Assembly: GCF_014208035.1 (NCBI RefSeq)
Contig: NZ_JACHMK010000001.1
Location: 1 to 64,000 of the forward strand
From: Schaalia hyovaginalis
GTDB taxonomy: Bacteria; Actinomycetota; Actinomycetes; Actinomycetales; Actinomycetaceae
Reading direction: 5' to 3'
Length of the DNA: 64,000 nucleotides
Made by a program: the position numbers and the translations under genes. Numbering within the stretch: position 1 is the stretch's first letter; each line of letters starts with the position of its first letter. Shown here piece by piece: positions 1 to 8,799 of the stretch. The notes beneath the pieces were generated by a model. The model had not been told where the DNA came from. It ran no database searches and worked only from the letters and a program-made list of their open reading frames with translations.

Positions 1-401
1 CCCTCGGAGTCGAGGGGCACCGGAACTCCGACCCCGTGGCTCGCCGGGATCGCGATCGGATAGGACTCGAAGGAACGCCACGGGTAGACGACGCGATCGC
101 CCGGCTCGCACACCGCGCCGAGAGCCGCCACGAGGAGCGCCGAGGAACCGGTCCCGATGCACACCTGATCGGGATCGACGCCGTGCCGCACGGCGATGGC
201 CCCGCGGAGCGCGACCGCGGTGAGATCCGGGTAGCGATTCACCGCCTCCAGGGCGCGCCGCATCGCCTCCGTCACCGTCGCCGAGGGCGGTAGCGGCATC
301 TCGTTCGAGGAGAGCTTGACCGCGCCTTCGGCGCTCTTGCCGGGCGCGTATCGGGGCAGGGCCCGGACCGCGGGTCGGATCGGAACTTTGAGCTCGCTCA
401 T
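1..401 (-). CDS. hisC: Histidinol-phosphate aminotransferase, N-terminal part (3' end outside window)
   Basis: PLP-dependent aminotransferase of histidine biosynthesis (imidazole acetol-phosphate to histidinol phosphate), cytoplasmic. Read from an ATG at 401, the product starts SELKVPIRPAVRALPRY, followed by KLSSNEMPLPPS, the substrate-binding N-terminal signature of HisC, and GTGSSALLVAALGAVCEPGD, the PLP-phosphate region. The gene runs off the left edge, so the lysine Schiff-base region and C-terminus are not visible. A related class II aminotransferase is possible, but the SNE motif and the A-P-G-K opening favour HisC. No other his gene is visible to support the call. Confidence 0.8.
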   Translation of the reverse strand, partial: MSELKVPIRPAVRALPRYAPGKSAEGAVKLSSNEMPLPPSATVTEAMRRALEAVNRYPDLTAVALRGAIAVRHGVDPDQVCIGTGSSALLVAALGAVCEPGDRVVYPWRSFESYPIAIPASHGVGVPVPLDSE

Positions 402-524
402 GACTCAGTCCTACCGCACTCTCGGCGAAGAAGGACGAGGTATTCGCACTGCGGCCCCCTCCGCCCCCGCATCATCCGGGCGCCATCGCGTGCGCGCTCC
501 GCGATGCTGGGGAAGACTGGGGGC

Positions 525-908
525 ATGGAATTCCTGCTCCGCCTCATCGCGACCATGGCCGGCATCTGGGCGGCCACCCTGATCGTGCCCGATATCGCCT
601 TCGCCACCGGCTCGACGACCGGCGCCAACCTGCTCACCCTCGCCGTGATCGCCCTCGTCTTCACGCTCGTGAACTCGATCGTGAAACCGGTCGTCAAGAC
701 TCTCGCCTTCCCACTCTACCTCCTGAGCTTCGGGCTCTTCGCCCTGGTCACCAACGCCCTCATGTTCATGCTGACGGGGTGGCTGTCGACCAGGCTGGGC
801 TTCGCCCTGTCGACCGGCGGCTTCCTCTCCTGCCTGGCGGGCGCGCTCATCACGGCGATCGTGTCCTCGATCATCGCCTCGCTCGTCGGCGCCGGGAAGA
901 ACGACTGA
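525..908 (+). CDS. Phage-holin-family (YvlD-like, four-helix) membrane protein
   Basis: Small integral membrane protein, about 127 residues, with four hydrophobic segments: residues 1-22, 33-55, 60-85 and 95-120. The pattern FTLVNSIVKPVVKTLAFPLYL with LTNALMFMLTGWL-type sequence is typical of the Phage_holin_4_2/YvlD family, which is chromosomal and widespread rather than phage-specific; its role is not well defined. An upstream in-frame ATG at 504 would add seven residues, but the hydrophobic segment begins right after the ATG at 525. The gene converges on the lipase-like gene and shares a small hairpin with it. Confidence 0.75.
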   Translation: MEFLLRLIATMAGIWAATLIVPDIAFATGSTTGANLLTLAVIALVFTLVNSIVKPVVKTLAFPLYLLSFGLFALVTNALMFMLTGWLSTRLGFALSTGGFLSCLAGALITAIVSSIIASLVGAGKND

Positions 909-920
909 ACGGCTTCAGTC
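903..920. terminator. Compact hairpin spanning two convergent stop codons
   Basis: GACTGAA, a 4-base loop, then TTCAGTC. The stem contains the stop codons of the holin-family gene (906-908) and of the converging lipase-like gene (915-917). It could act as a short bidirectional terminator, but there is no clear U-tract and the stem is only 7 bp. Confidence 0.4.
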
Positions 921-2612
921 CAGGATCCGTCGCGTCTCATAGCGGAATTCGGTCGTCCTCGTCCGATCATTCAAGCCGAGCCCTTCCGCCCTCGCCGCCT
1001 CCCACGAGCGCACGGGGGCGAACGACGGGTCCTCCCCACTCGCCCCCGACCCCTCTTCGATATCGGCCATGAGCGACCTGTAGGTCGCAAGGTCATGGGC
1101 CGCGGGCACACCCGGACTCCCGCCGGAACGCCCTCGCCCGTCGAAATGGACCGTCACCACGCCCTCGGCATTGCCCGCGCCGTCGAGGGCGGGAACGATG
1201 TCCCGGGTGTTCTCCAAAGCCAGAACACCCACGCCCGCCGGAGGCGAGGAAGCGGCGATCGGCGATCCCGCCGTCAACGCCGAAACGACCGAATAGCGCG
1301 CACCCACCGCAGGGTCGGAGGCGAGGCGCGCCGCCACGATCCCGCCTTGGGAATGCCCCACGAATTCGACGGGCTCACCCCGGCCGATACCGGCCATCTC
1401 CATCGCCCGCAGGACAGCGCGGGACTGATCGGACTCGACGTCGGCCACCTCTTGGAGATTGGTGAGCATGTCCTGCGGATTCGATCCGCCCGCACCCCAC
1501 CTCTGCGTACCGCGGATGACGACGCTCCACGAGGTCCGCATCCGGCCATCGGGGAGGGGCGTCTCATGCTTGAGGATCTTCAAGCCGCCCCGCTCACCGC
1601 CCGAAGGGAGGTCCGAAAGCTCGCCGAGCAGCTCCGAGGGAGTGCGAGGAGTGGCGTGCCCGGTCGGCGCCGCAGGAGCAGGCGACGCCCCATCCGACAC
1701 GTTCGCGCCCACGAGAACGACCTCGCGGGGAAGCATGCGAGAGACGACGAAGCGCGCCACGAGGGGAACGGCTCCAACTCCCGTCCAGTATCCCCTCGCC
1801 TTCACACGAGCATCGGACGCCTCCGGCGCCCCCGTTGAGAACCCGCCGCCGGCGCCCAACACCGGCGACTCCGCCCCTCCCCCGAATCCGCCTTCCGGGG
1901 ATCCGCCGGCGCCACGACTCGCACTCGGCCCTGAGATCGGTCCGATGACTTCGATGCCACGGCTCCGCCCATGGACGAGCGCCCCCGCGACGAGGGCCCA
2001 CGCGCCGGCCACTCGAGCGGCCCGCCGGGTCCCCCCTCCACCGCGCCCGAACCACCCCGGCCCCGCGATCCTCCCCCCGAGGAGCAGGGCGTCCCACTCG
2101 AATCGCGGCCCGACCATCCCATCGCCCTTGCCGGTGGCGAAGGCCCAGACGGCGAGCCCAAGATCGGCGATCAGCACCCGGTCTTCAAGGAGACGCGCAC
2201 CGGGGAGGAGCGCCACGAGGGGATCGAGGCGTGCGCCCCACGCCCCGCCGCTCAAATCCGGGACATTGAGTGATCCATCGCTCGCGAAGAGCCGGAGAGC
2301 CTCGCCTTCTGCGATGTCCAGGATCGCCGAGGCGAATGCGAGGCGTTCAGCACCGCCCTCCGCCATGCGCAGCAAGCGCAGCACGTCGGTGCGCGCGCAT
2401 CCGCATGCGTCCACCGCCGCCCTCGACGCCTGCGGAACCAGGGAGACGCTGCTCGAGGCGAGCTCCTCCGCTCGTGAACAGCCCGCGGCCAGATGCTCCA
2501 GCTCCGCCACGATCTCCCGGAGGCGCATCGCAGCGCGGCGCAGTTCCTCCGTGTCGACCCGCACGCGGCCCGTCGTGACGAGGACCCGTTCAAGATCACC
2601 ATCCACTTTCAA
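915..2612 (-). CDS. WXG-type N-domain fused to alpha/beta-hydrolase (lipase-like) domain
   Basis: Product of 565 residues. Residues 1-110 are helical and Ala/Glu-rich, of the length and character of WXG/ESX substrate domains; the middle is Gly/Ser-rich with two hydrophobic stretches near 150 and 200. The last 230 residues form an alpha/beta hydrolase with a nucleophile elbow GHSQGG near residue 416, an acidic DIVPALDG and a late AAHDL, giving a plausible Ser-Asp-His triad. It starts at TTG 2612 behind a GGAGG at suitable spacing and overlaps the upstream small WXG100-like gene by 17 bases, so the two are probably co-translated. Likely an exported esterase/lipase or cell-surface hydrolase; the substrate is unknown. 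A similar GHSQGG protein lies at 12139-13665. Confidence 0.65.
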   Translation of the reverse strand: MKVDGDLERVLVTTGRVRVDTEELRRAAMRLREIVAELEHLAAGCSRAEELASSSVSLVPQASRAAVDACGCARTDVLRLLRMAEGGAERLAFASAILDIAEGEALRLFASDGSLNVPDLSGGAWGARLDPLVALLPGARLLEDRVLIADLGLAVWAFATGKGDGMVGPRFEWDALLLGGRIAGPGWFGRGGGGTRRAARVAGAWALVAGALVHGRSRGIEVIGPISGPSASRGAGGSPEGGFGGGAESPVLGAGGGFSTGAPEASDARVKARGYWTGVGAVPLVARFVVSRMLPREVVLVGANVSDGASPAPAAPTGHATPRTPSELLGELSDLPSGGERGGLKILKHETPLPDGRMRTSWSVVIRGTQRWGAGGSNPQDMLTNLQEVADVESDQSRAVLRAMEMAGIGRGEPVEFVGHSQGGIVAARLASDPAVGARYSVVSALTAGSPIAASSPPAGVGVLALENTRDIVPALDGAGNAEGVVTVHFDGRGRSGGSPGVPAAHDLATYRSLMADIEEGSGASGEDPSFAPVRSWEAARAEGLGLNDRTRTTEFRYETRRILD

Positions 2613-2952
2613 GCCCCCCGCCTCCCGCGACGCCCGTCCCGCTCCCCGACCCGAGCGCGGTGAGGAAGGGATCCATGGTCGCCGCCGCGGCCCGCCAGCA
2701 CGTTTGTGCCTCCACGGTCTCGAGGAAGCTGACTTCCCCCGCGAGGGCCGCGCAGGCGAGGCGCACGGAAGCTTGTGCCGTGCTCACTTGGGCGCATACC
2801 GCCGAAACAGCGGTTCTCGCCCCCTCGCCCGCGCTTCCCTCCCATGAGTCGAGGCGGATCGCGGCGAGCGACGCCGCCACGGAGGCGAGTTCATCGTCGA
2901 CGAGGCTCATGAGGCGCAGCGCTTCTTGCGCATTGAGGATCGCGAGGCTCAT
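2596..2952 (-). CDS. WXG100-like small protein
   Basis: Product of 118 residues, mostly helical. SWEGSAGEGAR near residue 37 is a W-x-G turn between two amphipathic helices, as in ESAT-6-like type VII substrates. A Gly/Ser-rich tail follows residue 95. It is the first gene of a two-gene unit with the lipase-like gene, which it overlaps by 17 bases. WXG100 proteins usually pair with another helical partner for export, and here the N-terminal domain of the downstream protein is the obvious candidate. No secretion ATPase is nearby. The family call rests on length, motif and context only. Confidence 0.6.
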   Translation of the reverse strand: MSLAILNAQEALRLMSLVDDELASVAASLAAIRLDSWEGSAGEGARTAVSAVCAQVSTAQASVRLACAALAGEVSFLETVEAQTCWRAAAATMDPFLTALGSGSGTGVAGGGGLESGW

Positions 2953-3168
2953 CGTCCCCCCGTTCGTCCGAGTGATCCTTCATATCAGCGACCGTAGGGG
3001 CGCGCCCCTTCAGGAGGCGCACGGGCGATGAGAGAATGTGGATTCCGCCGCTGCCCGCGCTCCTGTGGACGCGGAGCTCCGGGGACGCCGGAGAAATCCG
3101 GAGAAGTCGGGGCAGGCCGGGGAGGCCCGATGGGCCGGGCGCCATCACTGAAAAGAGGGAGAGGGACG

Positions 3169-3942
3169 ATGCGGCAGTGGACGAAGACGGATCAACGGCC
3201 CGGGCGCATCGCCTTCGAAGCCTCGGGGCTCGCCTGGCTGGCCGAAGCGGGCCCGCAGGGCGCGAAAGTCGTGCGCGTGCTCGAAAGCTCACCGACCCGC
3301 CTGCGTGAAGAGCACCTGGTGTCCGCACCCCCGACCCGGACCGCCGCCGAGGACTTCGGGCGCGCCCTGGCGCGCACGCACGCCGCGGGGGCCTCGCACC
3401 TCGGGGCGCCGCCGCCCGGCTACACGGGCGCCGGATGGATGGGCGAAGCGCCGCTCCCCCTCCTCGATGAGGAGGCCACCGGCTCCTGGGGCGCCTTCTA
3501 CGCCGAGCACCGCCTCCTCCCCTACGTGAAGGGCGCGCCCTTCACCAGCGCGGACCGCATCGCGATCGACAGACTCTGCGAACGCCTCGCATCGGGAGAG
3601 CTCGATCATTCCCAACCGGCACTCGTCAGCAGGAGCGGGCGAGCCGCGCGCACGCACGGCGACCTCTGGTCGGGGAACGTCATGTGGACCGAGGGCGGTG
3701 CCGTCCTCATCGATCCGGCGGCTCAAGGCGGTCACGCCGAAGAGGACCTCGCCGCTCTCGGGCTCTTCGGCTGCCCCCACCTGGAGCGCATCCTCGCCGC
3801 CTACGACGAGGCCTCACCGCTCGAAGCGGGCCGGGCCGAGCGGGTGGACCTCCACCGCCTGCACATCCTCTTCGTGCACGCATTCCTCTTCGGCGGGGCC
3901 TACGTCGGCGACTGCATGCGGATCGTTCGTCGTTTCACCTGA
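3169..3942 (+). CDS. Fructosamine kinase family protein
   Basis: Ketosamine-3-kinase-like phosphotransferase with a protein-kinase/APH fold, which in this family phosphorylates sugar amines so that they detach from glycated molecules. THGDLWSGNVMW holds the catalytic loop Asp, and LIDPAAQGGHAEEDLAAL is the metal-binding and activation segment typical of the family. Length is 257 residues, slightly short of the usual 290. The ATG at 3169 follows GAGAGGG and is chosen over an earlier in-frame start at 3028, which would add unrelated low-complexity sequence. It stands alone, upstream of purB with 100 bases between. Confidence 0.85.
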   Translation: MRQWTKTDQRPGRIAFEASGLAWLAEAGPQGAKVVRVLESSPTRLREEHLVSAPPTRTAAEDFGRALARTHAAGASHLGAPPPGYTGAGWMGEAPLPLLDEEATGSWGAFYAEHRLLPYVKGAPFTSADRIAIDRLCERLASGELDHSQPALVSRSGRAARTHGDLWSGNVMWTEGGAVLIDPAAQGGHAEEDLAALGLFGCPHLERILAAYDEASPLEAGRAERVDLHRLHILFVHAFLFGGAYVGDCMRIVRRFT

Positions 3943-4042
3943 AGCGCTCCGCGCCCCGCCCTCGGCGAGCCTCCCCGAGCACTCCGAGCGCATCGGGCGG
4001 AAGGCGGACCGAAATGGGGGCGGATTCTGGAATGATGGGGCC

Positions 4043-5524
4043 ATGAGCGCTGATTGGTCCTCCCTCTTCTCCCCGAATCACGGCTACGCCGACCTCGCCG
4101 CGCACGGCGAACCCCTGTCCCCCCTCGACGGCCGCTACCGCTCGGCCGTCGCACCGCTCGCCAATCACCTCTCCGAGGCGGGCCTCAACAGGGCCCGCGT
4201 CCACGTGGAGATCGAATGGCTCATCCACCTCCTCGACCACCGCGTCCTGCCGGGCGCCCCCATGCTCACCGACGCCGAGCGCGAATACCTGCGCGCCCTC
4301 CCCCGCGACTTCTCCGAGGCCCACATCGCCCGTCTCGCCGAGTTCGAGGCCGTGACCCGCCACGACGTCAAGGCCGTCGAGTACCTCATCGGCGAACACC
4401 TCGCCAACGCCGCCCCCGCCCTCGGCGAGGAATCCTCCCTGCCGGGGCTGCGCGAGGTCGTCCACATCTTCTGCACCTCCGAGGACATCAACAACCTCGC
4501 CTACGCGCTCACGATCAAAGCGGCGATCGAGCAGGGGTGGCTGCCCGCCGCCCGCGCCCTCGAAGACCGCCTCCTCCGTCTCGCCGAGGCCGGCGCGGAC
4601 GTCCCCATGCTCGCGCACACGCACGGCCAGCCCGCGACCCCGGTGACGATCGGCAAGGAGATGGCCGTTTTCGCCCGCCGTTTCGCCCGTCAGATCGCCC
4701 GCGTCGAAGCAACCGAGTACCTCGGGAAGATCAACGGGGCGACCGGCACCTGGGCCGCCCACGTCGTCTCCGTCCCCGGCGCCGATTGGCCGCGCATCGC
4801 GAAGGCCTTCGTCGAGGGCCTCGGACTCACGTGGAACCCCATCACGACCCAGATCGAATCCCACGACTGGCAGGCCGAACTCTATTCGGATGTCGCGCGC
4901 GCCGGGCGCATCGCCCACAACCTCGCGACCGACTGCTGGACCTACATCTCGATGGGCTACTTCCACCAGAACCTCGCCGCCCAAGGATCGACGGGCTCCT
5001 CGACGATGCCGCACAAGGTGAACCCGATCCGCTTCGAGAACGCCGAGGCGAACCTCGAAGTCTCCGCCGCCCTCCTCGACTCCCTGGCCGCCACCCTCGT
5101 GACCTCCCGGATGCAGCGCGACCTCACCGACTCGACGACGCAGCGCAACATCGGTGTGGCGCTCGGCCACTCGATCCTCGCCTACGACAACCTCGTGCGC
5201 GGCCTCGACGGCGTGGACATCAACGCGGCCCGCATGGCCGAGGACCTGAACGCGAACTGGGCGGTGCTCGGCGAGGCGGTCCAGCAGGCGATGCGGGCGG
5301 CGGCGATCGCGGGCGCGACCGGCATGGCCAACCCCTACGAGCGCCTCAAGGAGCTCACCCGCGGCCACGAAGTCGGGGCCGAGGAGATGCACGGGTTCAT
5401 CGCGGGGCTCGGCCTTCCCGCCGAGGTCGAGGAGCGCCTCCTCGACCTGGAGCCCGCGAGCTACATCGGCCTCTCGCCCGAGATCGCCCGCTGGGCGCAG
5501 CGGGCCGGGACGAACGCGGACTGA
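4043..5524 (+). CDS. purB: Adenylosuccinate lyase
   Basis: Catalyses two fumarate-releasing steps of purine synthesis (SAICAR to AICAR, adenylosuccinate to AMP). About 493 residues, normal for the longer PurB type. SSTMPHKVNPIRFENAE is the fumarase/aspartase superfamily signature loop with the catalytic Ser; TSEDINNLAYAL and AHTHGQPATPVTIGKE are the other two conserved regions. The opening LSPLDGRYRS is typical. The ATG at 4043 gives a standard N-terminus. The gene is followed by a 17-bp tandem repeat and a strong bidirectional terminator. Confidence 0.96.
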   Translation: MSADWSSLFSPNHGYADLAAHGEPLSPLDGRYRSAVAPLANHLSEAGLNRARVHVEIEWLIHLLDHRVLPGAPMLTDAEREYLRALPRDFSEAHIARLAEFEAVTRHDVKAVEYLIGEHLANAAPALGEESSLPGLREVVHIFCTSEDINNLAYALTIKAAIEQGWLPAARALEDRLLRLAEAGADVPMLAHTHGQPATPVTIGKEMAVFARRFARQIARVEATEYLGKINGATGTWAAHVVSVPGADWPRIAKAFVEGLGLTWNPITTQIESHDWQAELYSDVARAGRIAHNLATDCWTYISMGYFHQNLAAQGSTGSSTMPHKVNPIRFENAEANLEVSAALLDSLAATLVTSRMQRDLTDSTTQRNIGVALGHSILAYDNLVRGLDGVDINAARMAEDLNANWAVLGEAVQQAMRAAAIAGATGMANPYERLKELTRGHEVGAEEMHGFIAGLGLPAEVEERLLDLEPASYIGLSPEIARWAQRAGTNAD

Positions 5525-5530
5525 TCCCCC

Positions 5531-5613
5531 TCACGCAGGCATCAACCTCACGCGAGCATCAACCTCACGCGAGCATCAACCTCACGCGAGCATCAACCTC
5601 ACGCGAGCATCAA
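5531..5613. repeat. Five tandem copies of a 17-bp unit
   Basis: Unit TCACGCGAGCATCAACC begins at 5531 (one variant copy, TCACGCAGG), 5548, 5565, 5582 and 5599 (last copy partial). It lies between the purB stop and the convergent terminator and would be transcribed as purB 3' UTR. Copies 2-4 are identical, so the number could vary between strains. Confidence 0.9.
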
Positions 5614-5620
5614 GACGACT

Positions 5621-5650
5621 GCTCCCCGCGACCGGATGGTCGCGGGGAGC
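5621..5650. terminator. Bidirectional rho-independent-type hairpin between purB and the HAD gene
   Basis: GCTCCCCGCGACC, loop GGAT, then GGTCGCGGGGAGC: a perfect 13-bp GC-rich stem with a tetraloop. It sits between convergent genes, followed by TCTTCACGTC on the plus side. The strongest simple terminator in this part of the window. Confidence 0.8.
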
Positions 5651-5681
5651 TCTTCACGTCAACGGCGCCTGTTACGACGGG

Positions 5682-7622
5682 TTACGGCAGGTAGTACGTC
5701 GGATTCGGCAGCTTGTAGGCGACATCGGCGTAACCGCCGATGAGGTCGGAGTACTGGTCCCCGAAGTTCCCGACGATCCGGTAGCCGAGGTCGTTCTCGA
5801 TGTGCTTGCGCACCGAGGACTTGAACTCGACCGTCGTGCACTTGTCCTTCGCGCACGACACCCACGAGGGCAGTTCGGAGGCCATCGATGACTTCTTCGT
5901 GAAGTACAGCTCCGAGGGGATCGAGGGGTATCCGACTTCGGTCAAGTTGCGCTGAGTGACCTCCTTGAGGTCGTCGCTGCGCCCGGTCAGGCCGATCGGC
6001 TCGCATCCGGCGGCCTTCGCGGCGGTGACGAGGTCCACCATGCCGGGGGTCGCGGGCAGCGCGTGGTAGTTCGTCTTCAGGTACTCGATCTGCTTCTCGG
6101 GCGAAAAGTTGAACTCGAGCCACTCCTCCATGTCATAGGTCCACAGGGTCGTGTCGTCCGCATCGAGGGTGATCGCGGGCTTGTCACCGCGGGCGACCGC
6201 GGCCTTGCAGTTCGCGACGACCTCTTCCTTCGCGGCGGCGGTCACCGCGGTGACGTCGCTGATGTAGGAGGATTCGGTCTTGTTCGCGACGTACTGCCCC
6301 AGCGCGGCGTCCGGGCTCGCGTTGTAGTAGGCGCGGATGGTCGCCTTCACGACGTCCATGTTCGGGACCATGTAGTCCTTGACGCCCTCGGCCTTCCCGC
6401 TCGAACCGTCGGGCACGAGGTCGTAGGCGCTCTGCGCCGGGGCCATTCCGGCCGCGGCATCCGCCGCTTCCGTCTCGGGGAAGTTCGGGCTGGGAAGGTA
6501 GTAGGTGGCGTTCGGCAGCTTGATCCACTTGTCGGCGTAGCCCCCCTGCAGATCGGACCACTGATCGCCGAAGTTCCCGACGATCGTGTAGCCGAGGTCT
6601 TCGATGATGTGCTGACGCGTTCCGGCCTTGAACTGGACGGTCGTGCACTTGTTCGCGGCGGCGTCGCAGCGCCCCTGGGCCTTCAGGTAGTCGGGCATCG
6701 GCGCCGTCTTGAGGAACTTCGTGAAGTACCTGTCGGCGGCGAAGAGGGGCGCTCCCCCGTCGTCGACGTAGCCGGCATCGGTGAGGTTCTGGATCGTGTA
6801 GTCCTTCTGCGCGTCGTTGCGCCCGGTGAGGCCGATGATCTCGCATCCGGCTGCGTGGACCTTCTTCACGAGGGCGACCATGCCCGGGGTGGCGGGCATC
6901 TGGTTGTGATCGAACCACTCCTGCTGCTTGGCGGGCGTGAATGCGAAGTGCATCGCGCCGTCCTCCATGTCGTAGGTCCACAGGGTCGTGTCGTCCGCGT
7001 CGAAGACCGCTGCGGGCTTCTTGCCCGCGGCCTTGGCGGCGGAGCAGTCGGCCGCGATCTCCTCCGCCTTGGCGGCGGCGATGGAGGTGACGTCGGTGAT
7101 GTAGGGCGATTCGGTCTTGTTCGCGATGCCGTCACGACCGGCGTTCATGTAGGCGCGGATCGTGTTGCGCGCGATGTCCCAGTTGGGCAGGTCCTCACCG
7201 CTGGCGCCGATTCCGCTGCTCCCGTCCGCTGCGAGGACGAAGCGCGTGCGCGGCGTCATCCACGATTCGTCGTAGTCGGAGCGGTGCTCGGGCGCCGGGG
7301 GCGGTTCGGGGGCGGGGTTCTCCGGATCCTCTAAGGGCCCGGGCGCGGGGACGACCGTTTGTCCGGCTCCAGGGGCGCGGTCCTTCGCCGCCACGTAGTG
7401 GTAGCCATCGGGGCAGGTCTTCGAGGCGGAGGCCTCGGCCCTGCCGGGGACGAGGGCGAGCATGGGGACGAGCGCCAGTACGGCGAGCGCGACGATGCCG
7501 CCGTGCCTCCTGCGGGTGACGAGCAGGGAGCCGACGACAGCTGCGGCAAGGGCGATGCCGATGACGAGGGCGACGGGACCGCCCGTTCGGGCGAGATTCT
7601 CGACGCAGTATTCAGGGACCAC
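5682..7622 (-). CDS. Tandem-duplicated HAD (class B-like) acid phosphatase, membrane or cell-wall associated
   Basis: Product of 646 residues with two homologous HAD phosphatase domains. Domain 1 (about 140-380) has FDADDTTLWTYDME at 207, LTGRND near 265 and VGNFGDQWSDLQGG near 348. Domain 2 (about 400-646) has LDADDTTLWTYDME at 486, LTGRSD and VGNFGDQYSDLIGG. Both keep the DxD nucleophile pair and the C-terminal acidic motif, so both may be active. The GTG at 7622 has a strong GAGGAG five bases upstream. The N-terminus is odd: LARTGG at residues 10-15, a hydrophobic segment, then RRR, like a sortase sorting signal in the wrong place, followed by a second hydrophobic stretch ending AEASA that could be a signal peptide. 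A Pro-rich linker (90-115) follows. Secreted plant-type acid phosphatases of the HAD superfamily are the nearest family I recognise. Confidence 0.8.
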   Translation of the reverse strand: MVPEYCVENLARTGGPVALVIGIALAAAVVGSLLVTRRRHGGIVALAVLALVPMLALVPGRAEASASKTCPDGYHYVAAKDRAPGAGQTVVPAPGPLEDPENPAPEPPPAPEHRSDYDESWMTPRTRFVLAADGSSGIGASGEDLPNWDIARNTIRAYMNAGRDGIANKTESPYITDVTSIAAAKAEEIAADCSAAKAAGKKPAAVFDADDTTLWTYDMEDGAMHFAFTPAKQQEWFDHNQMPATPGMVALVKKVHAAGCEIIGLTGRNDAQKDYTIQNLTDAGYVDDGGAPLFAADRYFTKFLKTAPMPDYLKAQGRCDAAANKCTTVQFKAGTRQHIIEDLGYTIVGNFGDQWSDLQGGYADKWIKLPNATYYLPSPNFPETEAADAAAGMAPAQSAYDLVPDGSSGKAEGVKDYMVPNMDVVKATIRAYYNASPDAALGQYVANKTESSYISDVTAVTAAAKEEVVANCKAAVARGDKPAITLDADDTTLWTYDMEEWLEFNFSPEKQIEYLKTNYHALPATPGMVDLVTAAKAAGCEPIGLTGRSDDLKEVTQRNLTEVGYPSIPSELYFTKKSSMASELPSWVSCAKDKCTTVEFKSSVRKHIENDLGYRIVGNFGDQYSDLIGGYADVAYKLPNPTYYLP

Positions 7623-7732
7623 GGTGTCTCCTCATGTGTTGTTCGACTGCGATGACGGGGAGAGCATTTTATTCCGAAGGGGCTTTTCGAATCGAGGCCC
7701 GGATCCGCCTCCGCTTCGATTGTTACCGTTCG

Positions 7733-8641
7733 TTACCGTTCGCCGGCGGCGTCGCGCCCTCGTCGCCCGTCCCGCGCGGGGCGCGGGGAGGCCGTCGGTC
7801 CGAGTTCGGCGAGGAGCATCGCGGCGAGGACCAGTCCTCCGCCCAGGAGGAGGCGGCCGCTCAGGGATTCACCGCCGAAGAGGATCGCGAAGAGGGCCGC
7901 GAAGACGGGTTCGGTCGTCATGATGACCGCGGCCCGGGCTGCGGGGATGCGCGCCTGCGCCCAGGTCTGGACGATGAGGGCGAGAAGGCCGGATATAAGG
8001 GCCATGTAGAACACTTCGGCCCAGGGGATGACGCCCCTCGGCAAGCCGATCCCTCCGGGGAGTGCCGCGGCGCCGCAGATCGCTCCGATCGCGATCATCT
8101 GGATGGCCGCGAGGTCGAGCCCCTTCTCCTGTCCGGCCCATCGGCCGAGCACGATGATGTGGATCGCGTAGAGGACGGCTCCCAGGAACGACAGGGCTTC
8201 TCCGGTTCCGAGGGCGAGGCCCTGCAGGCTGAGGACGGCCAGTCCGGCGGTCGCGAGGATGGTCGCGACCCAGACCCGCGCCGGGGTCGAGACGCGGAAC
8301 ACGAGGAAGAGGATCACGGGGGTGAGGACGACGTACATCCCCGTGATGAAGCCGGAGACGGAGGCGTCGGCCGTTTTCAGACCGTAGGTCTGGGCGATCT
8401 GCGCGGCGGCGTAGACCGCCCCCGCGCTCAGGCCCCTGCGCCATGTCGTGGGTGAACAGGTGAGGAGCCTGCGCCCTCGCAGCACGATAACCGCGAGCGC
8501 CGCGATCGCGAAGCGCACGCCGAGGAAGTCGAGCGGAGTCGTGAATACGACGATGTCCTTCACCATGAAGAAGGTCGAGCCCCACACCGCGGTGATGACA
8601 GTGAGGGCCAGCGCGGGAAGGAGGATCGGGCGCGAGCTCAC
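7733..8641 (-). CDS. EamA/DMT-family transporter
   Basis: Inner-membrane transporter with ten hydrophobic segments in two EamA repeats. The first repeat begins LTVITAVWGSTFFMVKD, the typical helix-1 signature (W-G-S/T-x-F); the second includes FLGAVLYAIHIIVLGRWAG and ends with TTEPVFAALFAILFGGESL, the conserved T-E-P-v-f-a motif. Substrate unknown; such proteins export amino acids or metabolites. GTG 8641 is chosen because sequence upstream in the same frame is derived from the 22-bp repeats at 8674-8739. The C-terminal 30 residues are Arg-rich and cytoplasmic. Confidence 0.85.
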   Translation of the reverse strand: MSSRPILLPALALTVITAVWGSTFFMVKDIVVFTTPLDFLGVRFAIAALAVIVLRGRRLLTCSPTTWRRGLSAGAVYAAAQIAQTYGLKTADASVSGFITGMYVVLTPVILFLVFRVSTPARVWVATILATAGLAVLSLQGLALGTGEALSFLGAVLYAIHIIVLGRWAGQEKGLDLAAIQMIAIGAICGAAALPGGIGLPRGVIPWAEVFYMALISGLLALIVQTWAQARIPAARAAVIMTTEPVFAALFAILFGGESLSGRLLLGGGLVLAAMLLAELGPTASPRPARDGRRGRDAAGER

Positions 8642-8673
8642 CGGACCAGGGTAGAGTCTCGCCCCCGATTCAC

Positions 8674-8739
8674 CGAAGTCATCACCTTTCTTCGCCGAGG
8701 TCATCACTTCTTCGCGTCGAGGTCATCACCTTTGTGCAT
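8674..8739. repeat. Three direct repeats of a 22-bp element
   Basis: CGARGTCATCAC begins at 8674, 8696 and 8718, exactly 22 bases apart; the middle copy continues TTCTTCGCGTCGAGG. An inverted perfect 27-base copy of 8696-8722 occurs at 8867-8893, and the same element with 22-bp spacing occurs at 30345-30452. It lies between the GH13 gene end and the EamA gene start. Confidence 0.85.
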
Positions 8740-8799
8740 CGAGGAGATGCGCTCCTCCTTCCGCCTTCTCGGATGCTCGGGCAGAGTGTCGGCGTCTGC

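Noticed and set aside
525..908. Prophage, from the holin-family hit
   Set aside because: No other phage genes near; the YvlD-like family is common in chromosomes outside prophages.
5531..5613. Possible CRISPR array
   Set aside because: Repeats of 17 bp are contiguous with no spacers and no cas genes nearby.
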